A stretch of 64,000 nucleotides of DNA, taken from assembly GCA_030068145.1 (NCBI GenBank), contig JAPJBO010000006.1, positions 124,001 to 188,000 on the forward strand, in the 5' to 3' direction. The notes under the pieces were generated by a model. It searched no databases, had not been told where the DNA came from, and saw only the letters and a program-made list of their open reading frames with translations. Position numbers and translations under genes: made by a program. This document shows, in pieces, positions 21,055 through 31,159 of the stretch (positions within the stretch are counted from its first letter, which is position 1; every line of letters starts with the position of its first letter). This DNA comes from Diplonema papillatum. Its lineage: Eukaryota; Euglenozoa; Diplonemea; Diplonemida; Diplonemidae.

Positions 21055-22273
21055 GGGTAAGGAGGGGATTGAGAAAAGTGAGAGGGTGCCGCTCGTTTCG
21101 GGTGATGTGTCGTCTGTTGTGAAACCTTGTGAAGTCCCCTAACGCGTTTAGGGGGTGTTTGGGATTGGGTAGGGTGTGGTCGTTCTGCTACGGCGTGAAA
21201 AGCCAGGAAGCTTCGACGCTAGTTTTCGACTCTTGATTAAGAACACCGGGTTGCGTGCTCGTCAGGAAGATCCGGTGCCTGGCTTTTTAACAGAGCCTGC
21301 TCCTACACAAAGAAAGTGCAGCATTCCAGGATAGTTAACCCTGTCCCCGCGTGAAGCGTTTCAAGGGTCAACTCTTCCTTCAAAAAGAGACGACTGCATC
21401 ATCCGGGGCCTGGGACATGGTCAACCGGATCGTCAATGTGTCACCACTTCAGATCTCTGCATCCGGGTTGCGGAATGTTAACGCATTCCCTGTCTGCAAT
21501 CCTGCACGACCGAGCAAGCTCGACAAGAAGAATGGTCACCATACCCTGGGAATGTGGCTCATGTAAAAAATTCTCCGCGCCATTTTGAGTGTGCAGAGTG
21601 CCCTCTTCCCCATGGGAAAATGGGACCTGGACAAACCCCACTCAACACGAGGCGAACGTCGCAATAAACACTTAGCCCACCTGGCGGCAGCGCTTCGTAG
21701 CTTTCCCGCTGACTTGCACACGACATAGTGCAGTGACGACCACAGCTCTGCGCCCGACGCGCAAGCGGAAGACAACGCCGAAGATCCGCGGCGGGCTCGC
21801 ATTCCCCGCGCCGCGCGCAACCCGGGTCCCTGCGCGGGCCCTGGTGCCTGGCCGACAGGACTGTCAGCATTTTAAGGCGGAAGCCCCGCGGCACCGCCGA
21901 ACCGCAGGATGCCCCCTCTCCGCGTCCCCGTGTCGCGCTTCGTTACAGTCGAATTTGGCGTGTAACGCTACTTCTTCGACAGCTTTCCCCCGTAGCTGCT
22001 TCCCACTCGCCGCTGAACTCCAACATGCGGCGGCGCGTGGACTCCACCCCGCGCCATGTCGTGTGCGAAAGCACCTCACATTGTGCATGCTAGTTCGTAC
22101 GTCTTCGAAGGGAGAACCAAACGTGAACAGGTTGAAATCAACAGGAGGCGGTGTCCCCTTGCGCAAAAGAACGAGCAGAGTAGTTGAGTCTCGTCTCTCT
22201 GCAACACACAAATATTTCCACTTGTGTCTTCGCCTTCTCGCAACGAATTGTCCTCACCTTCGATAAGAGACCA
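21055..22273. other. Intergenic, nothing recognised
   Basis: No coding frame, RNA or repeat copy that I could support. Confidence 0.35.
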
Positions 22274-22281
22274 GACTCAAC

Positions 22282-22596
22282 CCGGGCTTACGCTCCGTTT
22301 TCGGCCTCAGAGAAAATACGTGTGGTCCACATGTGGGCGCTTAAGGTTCGAGGGGGAAAAAAAACCTTTCCCCTCATGTGCGACGGCAAAAAAAAATAGC
22401 GTCGCTAGGTTGCTACTGGACTTGGCGACACCTGGCTGTGCGACCTTGACCACTAGCGGGGCCTAGACTCCCCTGCATGTGGACCAATAAATCAAAATCC
22501 ACATGTGGTACCTGCGGATCCACACGTGGGGGAACAAAATCCAAGAGAATTAACGTGTGGAAATCCACACGTTCCACACGTGGAGCGTAAGCCCTG
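22282..22596 (+). mobile_element. hAT-type MITE, copy 1 (315 bp)
   Basis: Non-autonomous DNA transposon. Terminal inverted repeat is C(C/A)GGGCTTACGCTCC at the left and GGAGCGTAAGCCCTG at the right. It is flanked by a perfect 8-bp direct duplication GACTCAAC (22274-22281 and 22597-22604). An 8-bp target duplication and CAGGG termini are hallmarks of the hAT superfamily. Subterminal regions hold several CCACATGTGG / CCACACGTGG palindromes, typical transposase-binding repeats. Two A-runs are internal. No coding capacity. It sits in the dispersed repeat also seen at 16803-16880. Confidence 0.92.
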
Positions 22597-22844
22597 GACT
22601 CAACTATTCCTTTCCGGTGTTTGCATACTTTCAAAAGAAATGCGCTTGTTGGTTCTTTTTACTACTACAAAATGGAGGACGGCCCAGTGTGCAGGGGGGA
22701 AAGTGAAAAACACAGGGCTGAGGGGAGGGTGGGGGCGCAAACGCAAAGGCGAAGGGCGCCGAAAAGTACACCGTTGGTCGTCAGCTGGCCGACCACTGCT
22801 TGGCCCACGGGCGACCACTGTAAAACCCAGCGCTTGACCCGACC

Positions 22845-22985
22845 AGTAGTCGTAAGCTCTCCAATGCACCGGCAAGCGTTTTACGCGAGATTTCTGCTGT
22901 GAGCTTGCCTCAGGACGCCTGCGATAATGTGCAACAGATGTGCCGCCCAGCCGAAGTTCCCACCTGATTGGTGTCTCCAAACGAG
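22845..22985 (-). rRNA. 28S rRNA fragment 1 (degenerate)
   Basis: The plus strand reads CGCGAGATTTCTGCTGTGAG, CTTGCCTCAGGACGCCTGCG, CAACAGATGTGCCGCCCAGC and TTCCCACCTGATTG. This is the complement of a conserved 28S stretch that normally reads GAGATTTCTGTTC...ACAGATGTGCCGCCCCAG. The same region is represented independently at 50270-50395. Mutated and isolated, so a dead fragment. Confidence 0.75.
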
Positions 22986-23714
22986 GATTCGTGATCCGTT
23001 CGTCGCCGAAAATGGATAAGCTACGGACACCGGGTCACGGTGGTCTGGTCACAAGCGGCCAAGGTAAAGGTGTACTTCTTCATGCCCCCCTCCCTCCCCA
23101 GAGTAAACGGGTTTGTTACTAAACGTCTGAACGGCTCGGTCAACTGCTGCAGCAGTGTACACGTTCAGTAACAAAAGACCGTGAAGGGAGTTGGTGATCG
23201 CTACTTCAGCATTTTGAGGGGAGGGCTTAGTGTTCACGAAAACACACTCACACCCCCCCAGTCGACAAGCCCATTTCAGGACTTCACACGCTGAGTAGGC
23301 TCCCCCCGGGGAAAAAGCTCGCTGGATAAGGATTTCGTTTGGCATCGAAACCTGGCTTTTTCGTTCACACAGTGAGGCCAACTGCGTCGTCTACCCAACA
23401 AGATGACCAGTCTTCCGCTTCAGGGTCGAGATCAGGGCTCGTACCCTGGCATGTTTCAAAAGGAAAAAAGCACAACTCCGGAGTAACGGCTTGCACTGGT
23501 ATACGAAGCAACGAACGAACAGCATCAACTGATCCATGATGATGCTGGTGATTATTAGCAGGCAACTATTCCGCCCGCGTATTCATTGAAGAAACCTCTC
23601 CGGAAGGGAAAGGGATTATAGATCACTTCGGCTTACCATTCATGTGCGACCGTTGTTCCGGAAATGCGGAAATGTTCCCTTTACAAAACTATGAATGAGA
23701 AAAGAACCTCGAAG
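22986..23714. other. Intergenic; diverged repeat near 23470-23690
   Basis: The segment GGCTTGCACTGGTATACGAAGC at 23487 and GTTGTTCCGGAAATG at 23653 are shared with 26860-27015 and 37263-37475, where they precede a family A element. Family A may therefore have a longer 5' part. No gene seen. Confidence 0.4.
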
Positions 23715-24303
23715 GCACCGTCCGGTGCTTAGTTCGACGGAGGCTAGAGGGAGGGAAACAACACAACTACAACGGGTCTTCTATGTTGAACGCCTACGTG
23801 TTTTCGTAGCAACACCACAATTCCCGTATCTCTTGTTGCAAAACTAGTGGGTATCCCCCAGCATGCCGATGAGTACCAAACTAGGCCTCATCGCGATTTT
23901 GCATCTGGCGGCCGCTTCAGTACTTCCTATGAAGGCGATGTGCTTATTCGAAAAGAATCGAGAGCTCGTACAATCATGATGATGGAGAGAGTTGTTTTCG
24001 TTGAACGCAGTGCCTGATCGTTACGGTAACCTGGATCAGGACGCAGGTGACGAGCTTCTCAATTCATGGTTGTAAAATACTCGAGGGAATGCATTGTGCT
24101 TATTTCGACGGAGGCTAGAGGGGGAGAAAACAGTACAACTATAAAGTGGGTCGTTTTTGATGAACGCTTACGCCCGCGACTAAACTCAGATTCACCTGTG
24201 TTTCGTGTGGGCTACAACGCATTTACCTCCTTTGATTTCGCGCCGAAATTTCAACCGGCAGTTTCCTCAAGTATTTCCTACAAAGCAGGTGCTTATACAG
24301 TTG
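23715..24303 (+). repeat. Two family A elements in tandem (diverged, then good copy)
   Basis: 23715-23965 keeps the GACGGAGGCTAGAGGGAGGG box and a decayed 3' end (AGTACTTCCTATGAAGGCGA TGTGCTTATT) with an altered middle. 24066-24303 is a near-complete copy ending AAGTATTTCCTACAAAGCAG GTGCTTATACAG. Confidence 0.65.
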
Positions 24304-24397
24304 TAGTAGTACTTTGAACTTGTTATGCAGCAACATTCTGTGGCGATAGACTGCACAACTATAGTAGTAGTATGTGTCGTCTGCCGAAGCAACCGGA

Positions 24398-24668
24398 GAC
24401 AGCAGGCGCAGGGGGCAGGTCTTGCTTTACTTTTCTCTTCTTCATGGAGACCCGCCCCCGGCATCCCGACTGTCCAATCACGGAATCGCGAAAGGCTTGT
24501 GCCTATAGTGATGAGGTGGTTGACCAGGCCCCCACGAAGCCTTATGCACGGCTACAACACGAGGATGCAGCCGTGCTTAGGTGTGCACATCACGCTGGAA
24601 GCAGCACTTCCTTCCGCGTCGCGTCAAGTACATGATACTGGCGGTTGGGGGATCGGCGACCGCAACTC
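24398..24668 (+). repeat. Dispersed repeat family D, copy 1
   Basis: Shares long near-identical blocks with 50879-51213: GGAGACAGCAGGCGCAGG, CTTGCTTTACTTTTCTCTTC, CATCCCGACTGTCCAATCAC, CACGAAGCCTTAT, and the 3' end CATGATACTGGCGGTTGGGG GATCGGCGAC. Copy 2 is about 65 bp longer because of an inner segment. Same orientation. Confidence 0.7.
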
Positions 24669-25689
24669 AATTAAGGTGCGGTCAACAGTGTTGCCTCGTG
24701 AAGGCCCCCCCATGACACCTGGATAGGAGTTAGTCTCTCTACAGACGGTCTTAAATCCGTTTGCTTGATCCGCGAAATTCTGAGCACCTGGAGCGGTTAA
24801 GATCGCTGATGTTCGACAGGGCTGGGGCGGGCAAAAAGACCTGGTTGCTCGTTTGGAGCACTGTTTACATAGTTTCACACTACGCTGACGGTCTAACCCG
24901 ATTCTCCCTGAGACGAAGTGGCAAACGGAGGAGACAGACAAATGGGGTGACAGGAACGCACACCGCTACCTTTTGAAGAAACGGGTTTGCTTTCGTCGTA
25001 TGTTTAAGATAAGGGGAAAATCCCTTTCCGAATAGCACGAATCTTCAAAAGCCTGTGATCTTTTACCACTACAAAACCCCTGATAAAACGAGTAACGGGC
25101 AATAAGCATCAACTGAACGATGGAGATAAAAAATGACAGCAGCAGGCAAAAAATGTCTTCTTGTGTACAGGGAGACTTTTTTGTACACGCACGTCGTTAA
25201 ACCTTTTAAGCGCAACCGTCGTCCCGTCTGTCCCCATGAAAAAAAGAAAAGTAGCACTCATAAATGGTGGTGGCTTGAGAGCCTCCTTCGGCTAGCAGCT
25301 AAAAAAACGGTTCTTTCTTTGTTTGTGGTCCCTGTTTCTTGGAACTGCATCGCATTACCCGCAGTATCAGGCCGCCTGTAGTGTTGCGGAGTCATTTGCG
25401 CGCTAATGAACACCACTTTACGACGGGGCACCCTCGCCATCAACAGGGGATGGACAGGCTTACTCCGGTCATACTCACATACATATTGATGGCAGGTTCG
25501 TTGAGCAACGTCGCCATGGACATCGCGCAAGCGTGGACTATCGGGTCACGCAAACCACGCTTTGGCTCGGACATTTTGCTTTGTAGGTAATAGTTATTTG
25601 CACGCAAATGAGTATTGCACCATGCTACGATACGCTTTTGCGAGCACTTTTCTTTACGGCCGACAATTTTTGGTGTTGGTTTTTTTACC
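24669..25689. other. Intergenic, nothing recognised
   Basis: No supportable gene. ORFs are short and of random composition. Confidence 0.3.
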
Positions 25690-25764
25690 CCACGACAGCA
25701 AGTGTCAGACTAGCCCACCAGGAGGCGGTTGCTTCCTTTGGCGCAGGTACTCTCTACACGCGTG

Positions 25765-26079
25765 CAGGGCTTACGCTCCACGTGTGGAACGTGTGGATTT
25801 CCACACGTTAATTCTCTTGGATTTTGTTCCCCCACGTGTGGATCCACAGGTACCACATGTGGATTTTGATTTATTGGTCCACATGCAGGGGAGTCTAGGC
25901 CCCGCTAGTGGTCAAGGTCGCACAGCCAGGTGTCGCCAAGTCCAGTAGCAACCTAGCGACGCTATTTTTTTTTGCCGTCGCACATGAGGGGAAAGGTTTT
26001 TTTTCCCCCTCGAACCTTAAGCGCCCACATGTGGACCACACGTATTTTCTCTGAGGCCGAAAACGGAGCGTAAGCCCTG
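25765..26079 (-). mobile_element. hAT-type MITE, copy 2 (315 bp, inverted relative to copy 1)
   Basis: Same length as copy 1 and differing by only about two or three bases. Left terminal repeat CAGGGCTTACGCTCC, right GGAGCGTAAGCCCTG, perfect 8-bp duplication CACGCGTG at 25757-25764 and 26080-26087. It has landed in a family H repeat: H starts at 25690 (GACAGCAAGTGTCAGACTAG), is cut at CTCTAC, and resumes after the MITE (CAGCGGGAATTGTTTG), which independently confirms the boundaries. Confidence 0.93.
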
Positions 26080-26249
26080 CACGCGTGCACCAGCGGGAAT
26101 TGTTTGCGTCTGGTTGTGTATAGGTTTCCCCCGACTCACTCGTGCCATACACATGGGCCTAACCTTTGCCGAAAAGAGCGCACAGTTTTGTTCTTTTAGG
26201 AAACCAACAACAAAAGATTAGTGTGGGCCTGGAAAGCATTGCTTTCTCT

Positions 26250-26345
26250 GTTTGCGCACCAGCGGAACTCACCTGCTTTGGTAAGTTTCATGTAGTACGC
26301 TGCCAACTACTAATTCTTAGTACCAACGAATGCATTGTTCACTCA
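26250..26345 (+). repeat. Dispersed repeat family C, copy 2
   Basis: TTTGCGCACCAGCGGAACTC, CACCTGCTTTGGTAAGTTTC, TAGTACGCTGCCAACTACTA, then ATGCATTGTTCA. See the copy at 13495-13592. Confidence 0.65.
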
Positions 26346-26839
26346 GAAGCACTCGGAACAGGGCTCGGTTATTTGGCCATTTCTGTTGATCACATTGCCC
26401 GGCACTAAACCCTGTGTAGGTTGCCACACATTTTCTCTTGTGACTCTGCAGCAACTGACGGCCTTCTCAAGTATTTTAGCCACGTAAGGACGAACTACCA
26501 CTGTACGGGTAGTTAATTCAACAAGGTTCGCGGGGTGTCAAGTTCGCGGGTGAGAGGCCAAAGAATGGTAAACTGGTCGCCGTTTGCTTTATTGGAAAGA
26601 TCTGACCCAAATCTTTGAAATGCGTCCTTCATCAGGCAGAATCCGGCTCCGAGCTCTCAACGGATACCAGATGTTCGCCATGGAGCCCGCCCTTTTCCCA
26701 AATGAACTCTCCCCCCCTCCGTCCTTAAGTGGTTGGAAAGAAAAAAGAGAAAGTAAGAGAGACGCATCAAATGCGCACCCGTTGGATTTATACGCTACGG
26801 TTAGCAGTGGCGCCCATAACCACTTCATCAAAACCGTAG

Positions 26840-27256
26840 AGAACATTTCCGGAGTTGGGGCTTGCACTGATAAACGAAGCAACGGACGAGCAGCATCAAC
26901 TGACCAAGGGTGGTGAAAATGATAAGGCAAACGTTTCTTGTTCTTTGCGTGTCTTTGGGGGGTTTTTTCATTGGTTCCGTTTTCTCCTGTGCAACCGTTG
27001 TTCCGGAAATGTTCCCGTCAGTACAGATGTACTAATAAAATACTCGAGGGGCTGCCTTGTGCTCATTTCGAAGGAGGCTAGAGGGGGAGAAACAATACAA
27101 CTACAAAATGGGTCTTTTTTGTTGAACGCTTACGCCCGCCACTGAACACAGATTCACCTGTGTTTCGTGTGGGCTGCAGCACATTTACCTCCTTTGATCT
27201 TTTGCAACTGGCAGCCTCCTCAAGTATTTCCTACAAAGCAGGTGCTTATACAAAAA
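26840..27256 (+). repeat. Family A, copy 4, with its longer 5' extension
   Basis: 26840-27035 carries GGAGTTGGGGCTTGCACTGA, GCAGCATCAACTGACC and GTTGTTCCGGAAATGTTCCC; 27036-27256 is a clean core (CTCGAGGGGCTGCCTTGTGC ... TTTCCTACAAAGCAGGTGCT). The extension is found without a good core at 37245-37475, so it may be a separate element often next to A. Confidence 0.6.
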
Positions 27257-27370
27257 AAACAACGGACCGGTCTAGACAGGTTTTCGTTGACTACCCTGAA
27301 CCCAAATCCTGGACGTCGTTTCAGGTGGCAACTTGGCAAACGATCATGCGCAGAAGGTTCTGTAGTAGTC

Positions 27371-27563
27371 GGGGGGGGGAAAACTTAGTTTAATGTTTAG
27401 GCAGGACACTGCCTCTCATGCACGTTTGATGCTAGCATCAAGTCTTCTTCGAAGAGAGTGTAAAATAGAAAAGGGAAAAAGGAAAAGGGTAAAGGGGTCA
27501 CGGGGAGTGTAAGACTCCGCAGGTAGGATATAAAACCTTGAGGGACTAGTCCTCTATATCTCT
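27371..27563 (+). repeat. Direct repeat 1 of a pair flanking a protease-like fragment
   Basis: Begins with a G-run and AAAACTTAGTTTAATGTTTA; contains two hairpin-forming pieces (AGGCAG...CTGCCT and TTTGATGCTAGCATCAAG), AGTGTAAGACTCCGCAGGTA, and ends CTTGAGGGACTAGTCCTC. A TATAAAA lies at about 27528. It repeats in the same orientation at 28497-28678. The hairpin block alone recurs near 30295-30330, 31730-31795 and 52165-52195. Confidence 0.7.
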
Positions 27564-27737
27564 TTTTCACCGCGGTGTTGTGTGCACCTCGTTCTTCGTC
27601 TCGGGTTTCGCTCGTGAACGCAGACCAATCCAGAGTTAGAGCTCATCAGTGGGCCCTTTGGATGGGGAATTTCGGTCCTGTTCCGGTGCTGTCACAACTT
27701 TCTGGTTTCATTGTTCGTCGCATCCTTCCTTCGTAAG

Positions 27738-28184
27738 TTAAAAAAAGGGGGGTCGGGTTTTGTTGTGGCTCGTAACCAACCGCCACACCGTGTACGTGTC
27801 TTCGCCAATCTCAACAGTTGGTTGGATTGGTGTGCGGGCTTTCACTTTTATTTCCTCGCCTGTCCTCTTTGACCGTTGGGCTCGTTTGAGTGCCACGTCC
27901 ATCACATTTGGAAAGGCGTAGATCTCTTTCGAGGAGCCTACCGTCTTGTCGTGGCACGTTGTACAGTCAAGGTCGGCATCGGCCGCCCTCTTGTTCTTCA
28001 CTTTGTTTACAAGGGCTTCAACTGTCTCGGTGTAGGAGTTCTCCCTGTTCTTGAGCTCTGCAAGGAGAAATGGTTCTGATACCGGCACCGAACTTGAGGC
28101 CATCTGACATACTTTACAGGTGGTTCGTCGTGAGTATGTCACCATTGTTGGGTCGCTGCCGTCACCTCTCACGCAGCTTCTCAT
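27738..28184 (-). pseudogene. Ubiquitin-specific protease (USP)-like catalytic-domain fragment
   Basis: A 148-codon frame laid out like the finger and palm part of a USP domain: CxxC (TCKVC, residues 23-26), PFLLAEL, a helix with S-x-T-E-x-V-x-x-L, a second CxxC (LDCTTC, 74-77), then FPNVMDVALKRAQRS, which matches the FPxVxxLxLKRF core strand, a TPIQPTVEI strand, and VWRLVTSHN, like the YxLxxVxxHxG strand. The Cys box (N-terminal) and the His box (C-terminal) are both missing, so it is a fragment, either one exon of a spliced gene or a relic. It lies between two ~190-bp direct repeats (27371-27563, 28497-28678). The family call is from layout only and not certain. Confidence 0.45.
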
Positions 28185-28199
28185 CCACGTCAGTAGTAA

Positions 28200-28300
28200 A
28201 TTTGTTGCATTAGTGTGATTGTCAGGCCTCCGACTACCCTGAGCAACGCACTATGCACACTCCGTGTCTACGTCACAGCAGATGGAACGCGTCTGTTACG
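28200..28300 (-). repeat. Dispersed repeat family L, copy 2
   Basis: Reverse complement of 54470-54590: TAGTGTGATTGTCAGGCCTC, CTACCCTGAGCAACGCACTA, GTGTCTACGTCACAGCAGAT, GGAACGCGTCTGTTACG. It lies just upstream of the USP-like fragment. Confidence 0.65.
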
Positions 28301-28496
28301 TCGCCGCGGAGGCGGCCTACGTCAGTAGTTCGTGGGCATCACGGTGTTCGGAGTCGTTTTCGGCTGTATCGAAGACGAGACTTCGAATTGTTGCCATTGA
28401 ACTGTGGATGTCCCGACCTGCATCAAAATCCGCGAACAGTCTCCGGATTTGTAACTGCTCTTCATCAGGGTGTTCAATGGTTTTCGTGGATGGACA

Positions 28497-28678
28497 GGGG
28501 GAAAAAACTTAGTTTAATGTTTAGGCAGAACACTGCCTCGCATGCATGTTTGATGCTAGCATCAAGTCTTCGTCGAAGAAAGTGTAAATAAAATAGGGGA
28601 AAGGGAAAAAGGGTCGCAGGGAGTGTAAGGCTCTGCAGGTAGGGTCTGGAACCTTGAGGGACTATTCCTCTTTATTCT
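28497..28678 (+). repeat. Direct repeat 2 of the pair
   Basis: Same unit as 27371-27563 with scattered substitutions (roughly 85-90% by eye): AAAACTTAGTTTAATGTTTA-like start, CTGCCTCGCATGCATG, TTTGATGCTAGCATCAAG, and end CTTGAGGGACTATTCCTC. The TATAAAA of the first copy is changed here. Confidence 0.7.
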
Positions 28679-30509
28679 AAACTCGATCAGGCTTGTTCAG
28701 GGCCAGCTGGCTCGCCTGGTGACCACAGATATGTTTGTTTTCTTTTGCGTTTCGTTGTCGAAAACTTGACACGAACAAAGCGAAAGACGTGGTATTTTTG
28801 TAACAATGCTTTCCCCGAGGGCGAAGGGCCAACACTCTTTTTTCCGGTAAAACGAAAGGGTGGCAATCAGTCTTAGCATGTACGCAGGCACATTATGACT
28901 AATGTGGGAATATGAATATCACAGACACTCGCACTTGCAGACACACCATGGCTATGCCCGTCCAGGGTAAGAACAAAATTCACATGCGCTTGACGACGCA
29001 GAGCTGACGAGGGACACTTCGTACGCGCTCTGTCGGCATGTTTTCTTGGGTTCTACCTGTTCCGCCACCCATTGCCTGCGGTCTTCAGAAAATGGTCCGG
29101 AAGGTAGTGCTTTTTGGCCCGTCGTCCTCCCAAGGCACATTTTCCAAAAAAAAGTATTTCAGAGTTTATTTTTTTTCATTTTTCGTGGTTTTCTGACGAT
29201 TGGATCATTGGAAGTAAAACACTGGTGGCTTACTACCTTTCGCTGCATGATTGGATCACTAACTTCGTGCTCAGTACGGGTGCGCGGGCAGCGCTCAGCA
29301 AGTCAGGTCTGGCTGACGATCGCGTCGACGCATCCGTTGAGGGCACTACAATCTGTGACTTGGCTTTGGATCATATTGGATGGGGGAAGAAAAAGCTTAA
29401 AAAGGCGGGTAAAAGGTGGGGATGCGTTTCTCTCGCTAGCAGGCTGGTAAAAGGGGGGCGGGGGGACTTCACTTTGGCCACTCTCGATATCCATCCTTCA
29501 TGCTGGCGAGGGCGAAGACGAGCAACAACGTCTCCCCGCAATTCGTCGAGTAATTTTGGTCATTGTTTTTTTTTTTTTTTGGTTGAGGTCCACTAACTTG
29601 AGGTGAACCTCTCAAGCGGCCTAGAAACTTCAACCTCTCTCCTATGCGGAGAATACGGAGGTAGAATTATTCCCCGCACAAGGAAAGAAGCGTCCATTTT
29701 CGTCGAACCCGGCCACAACGGGAGTTGGCATTGAGGCCTGTTGCCTTTCGTCTTTCGTTCACTTTGGTGAACCCTTCCCATTTCCAACCCTGGGTTGTAG
29801 AGTGGCGGAAATTGCTCAGCATGTTTACTTCTTGTGCAGGGGCAACAACGAGGCTGCTCGCATCGCTTCTTGTGTCCGGAAAGTCAGCGCTGCGCATCCT
29901 GTGCTGCCCGACCTGTTGGTGACGCTAAGTTACAACCGTTGACTCAGCAAGTCAGAGCACTGAGATTCACAGCTGCAACCAATTGGTAGCACGCGGATGC
30001 GCGAGCGTCTGGAGACCAAAGAAGCGCTCGTGACTGCATCACATCTTCCTACCCTCGTTTGCCTTGAATTGCTTGCTGATGAGGCCCGGTAAGAACAACG
30101 TGCTTCAACCACAGGCCTCCGCTTAGCTATACACGTTTGGGTTTGTATGAGTACTTGTTTGCCCTTTGTGGTTTGTCAATCTTCCCTCTCGTTGACGGAT
30201 ACAGATTGACTTGCAAACGTCAAGCTACCTGCTGTTCAACTGACAGTTATTACGGGGGGGGAGGGAAATCAAAATCTGGTCCGAGTTGCAATGCTTTGGC
30301 AGAGTACTGCCTCATGCATGTTTGATACGAGGGGACGTATCATTCAACCAGGCAACCAAGAAGAAAAACCCAGAGACTCAGGCAAAACAGTCTTGTACAG
30401 GGTGACAGGCCTTCCCAGAGGGGCTCACGCACTCAGAGCTCGACTACATGCACCCTCAGGGAAGGTTCCTCCCCCCTCTTTTTGAACGACTTCCGCGTGT
30501 ACATTCTTG
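28679..30509. other. Intergenic, nothing recognised
   Basis: No gene or clear repeat except a relative of the hairpin block at about 30255-30335 (GCAGAGTACTGCCTCATGCA, TGTTTGATAC). Confidence 0.3.
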
Positions 30510-30930
30510 TGAATCACCATTTTAAAGTTAAAGCTCGCTTGAGATTCCGGGATTTTAGGGACTCTGGATGACCTGTGCTAAATGGGTTCTCTTAGAGCAA
30601 GTAAGGGTCCAAACCCATCAGAAAGGGTGGAGCTTTCACAAGCGCTTGAAGAAATGTGAAAACGGGTTTTTGCCTAGAGGCTTTTCGTGTTATTCTGCAG
30701 ATGCTTTGGGCTATCTTTGTGTCTATGCTTTCAGTTGTCTTCTTAACCATGGTTAAGTGCGCAAATGGTGTCAGCCAAAGCTGGTAAAGCTTCGGCGCCG
30801 CCCACGTTATGTTTGTTTAGCATTGAGTTCTTTTAAGTACATGAACCACATGGATTAGCATGCACTGCGTTAACATGCACTGCGTTAACATGCACTGCGG
30901 CTGCCAAACATCCCGTGACACCGCGCGAGG
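30510..30930 (+). repeat. Composite dispersed repeat (upstream-element half plus family N)
   Basis: 30520-30605 is the left half of the upstream element (CGCTTGAGATTCCGGGATTT). It is followed by family N: AACGGGTTTTTGCCTAGAGG, TTAACCATGGTTAAGTGCGC, AAATGGTGTCAGCC, AAGCTTCGGCGCCG, then AAGTACATGAACCACATGGA. Family N also occurs at 31575-31695, 38515-38660, 52200-52255 and 55235-55440, and its last part at 56135-56225. At 55235-55545 the same two parts occur in swapped order. Confidence 0.55.
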
Positions 30931-31159
30931 TGGTAGAACGCTCGTTTATTTTCTTTTCGATTGCTTTTGATGGGGCATGCAGGCCTGCCGAAACATAGTG
31001 TTGGGCGGAGCGAAAAGGGTCGTGGCTTTGACGGTAGGTGCGCCAAGCGCACAACAAAAAACAATAAAATTAAGTTTTAAACAACGTGACGTGGGACGGG
31101 GGATCACGCCAGAATAGTGCACGTATGGCGACCATTTCTATCTTCATTCATTTTTTTTT

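Noticed and set aside
27371-28678. Direct repeats taken as long terminal repeats of a retroelement
   Set aside because: No primer-binding site, polypurine tract, integrase, reverse transcriptase or Gag trace between them; the only frame is USP-like and antisense.
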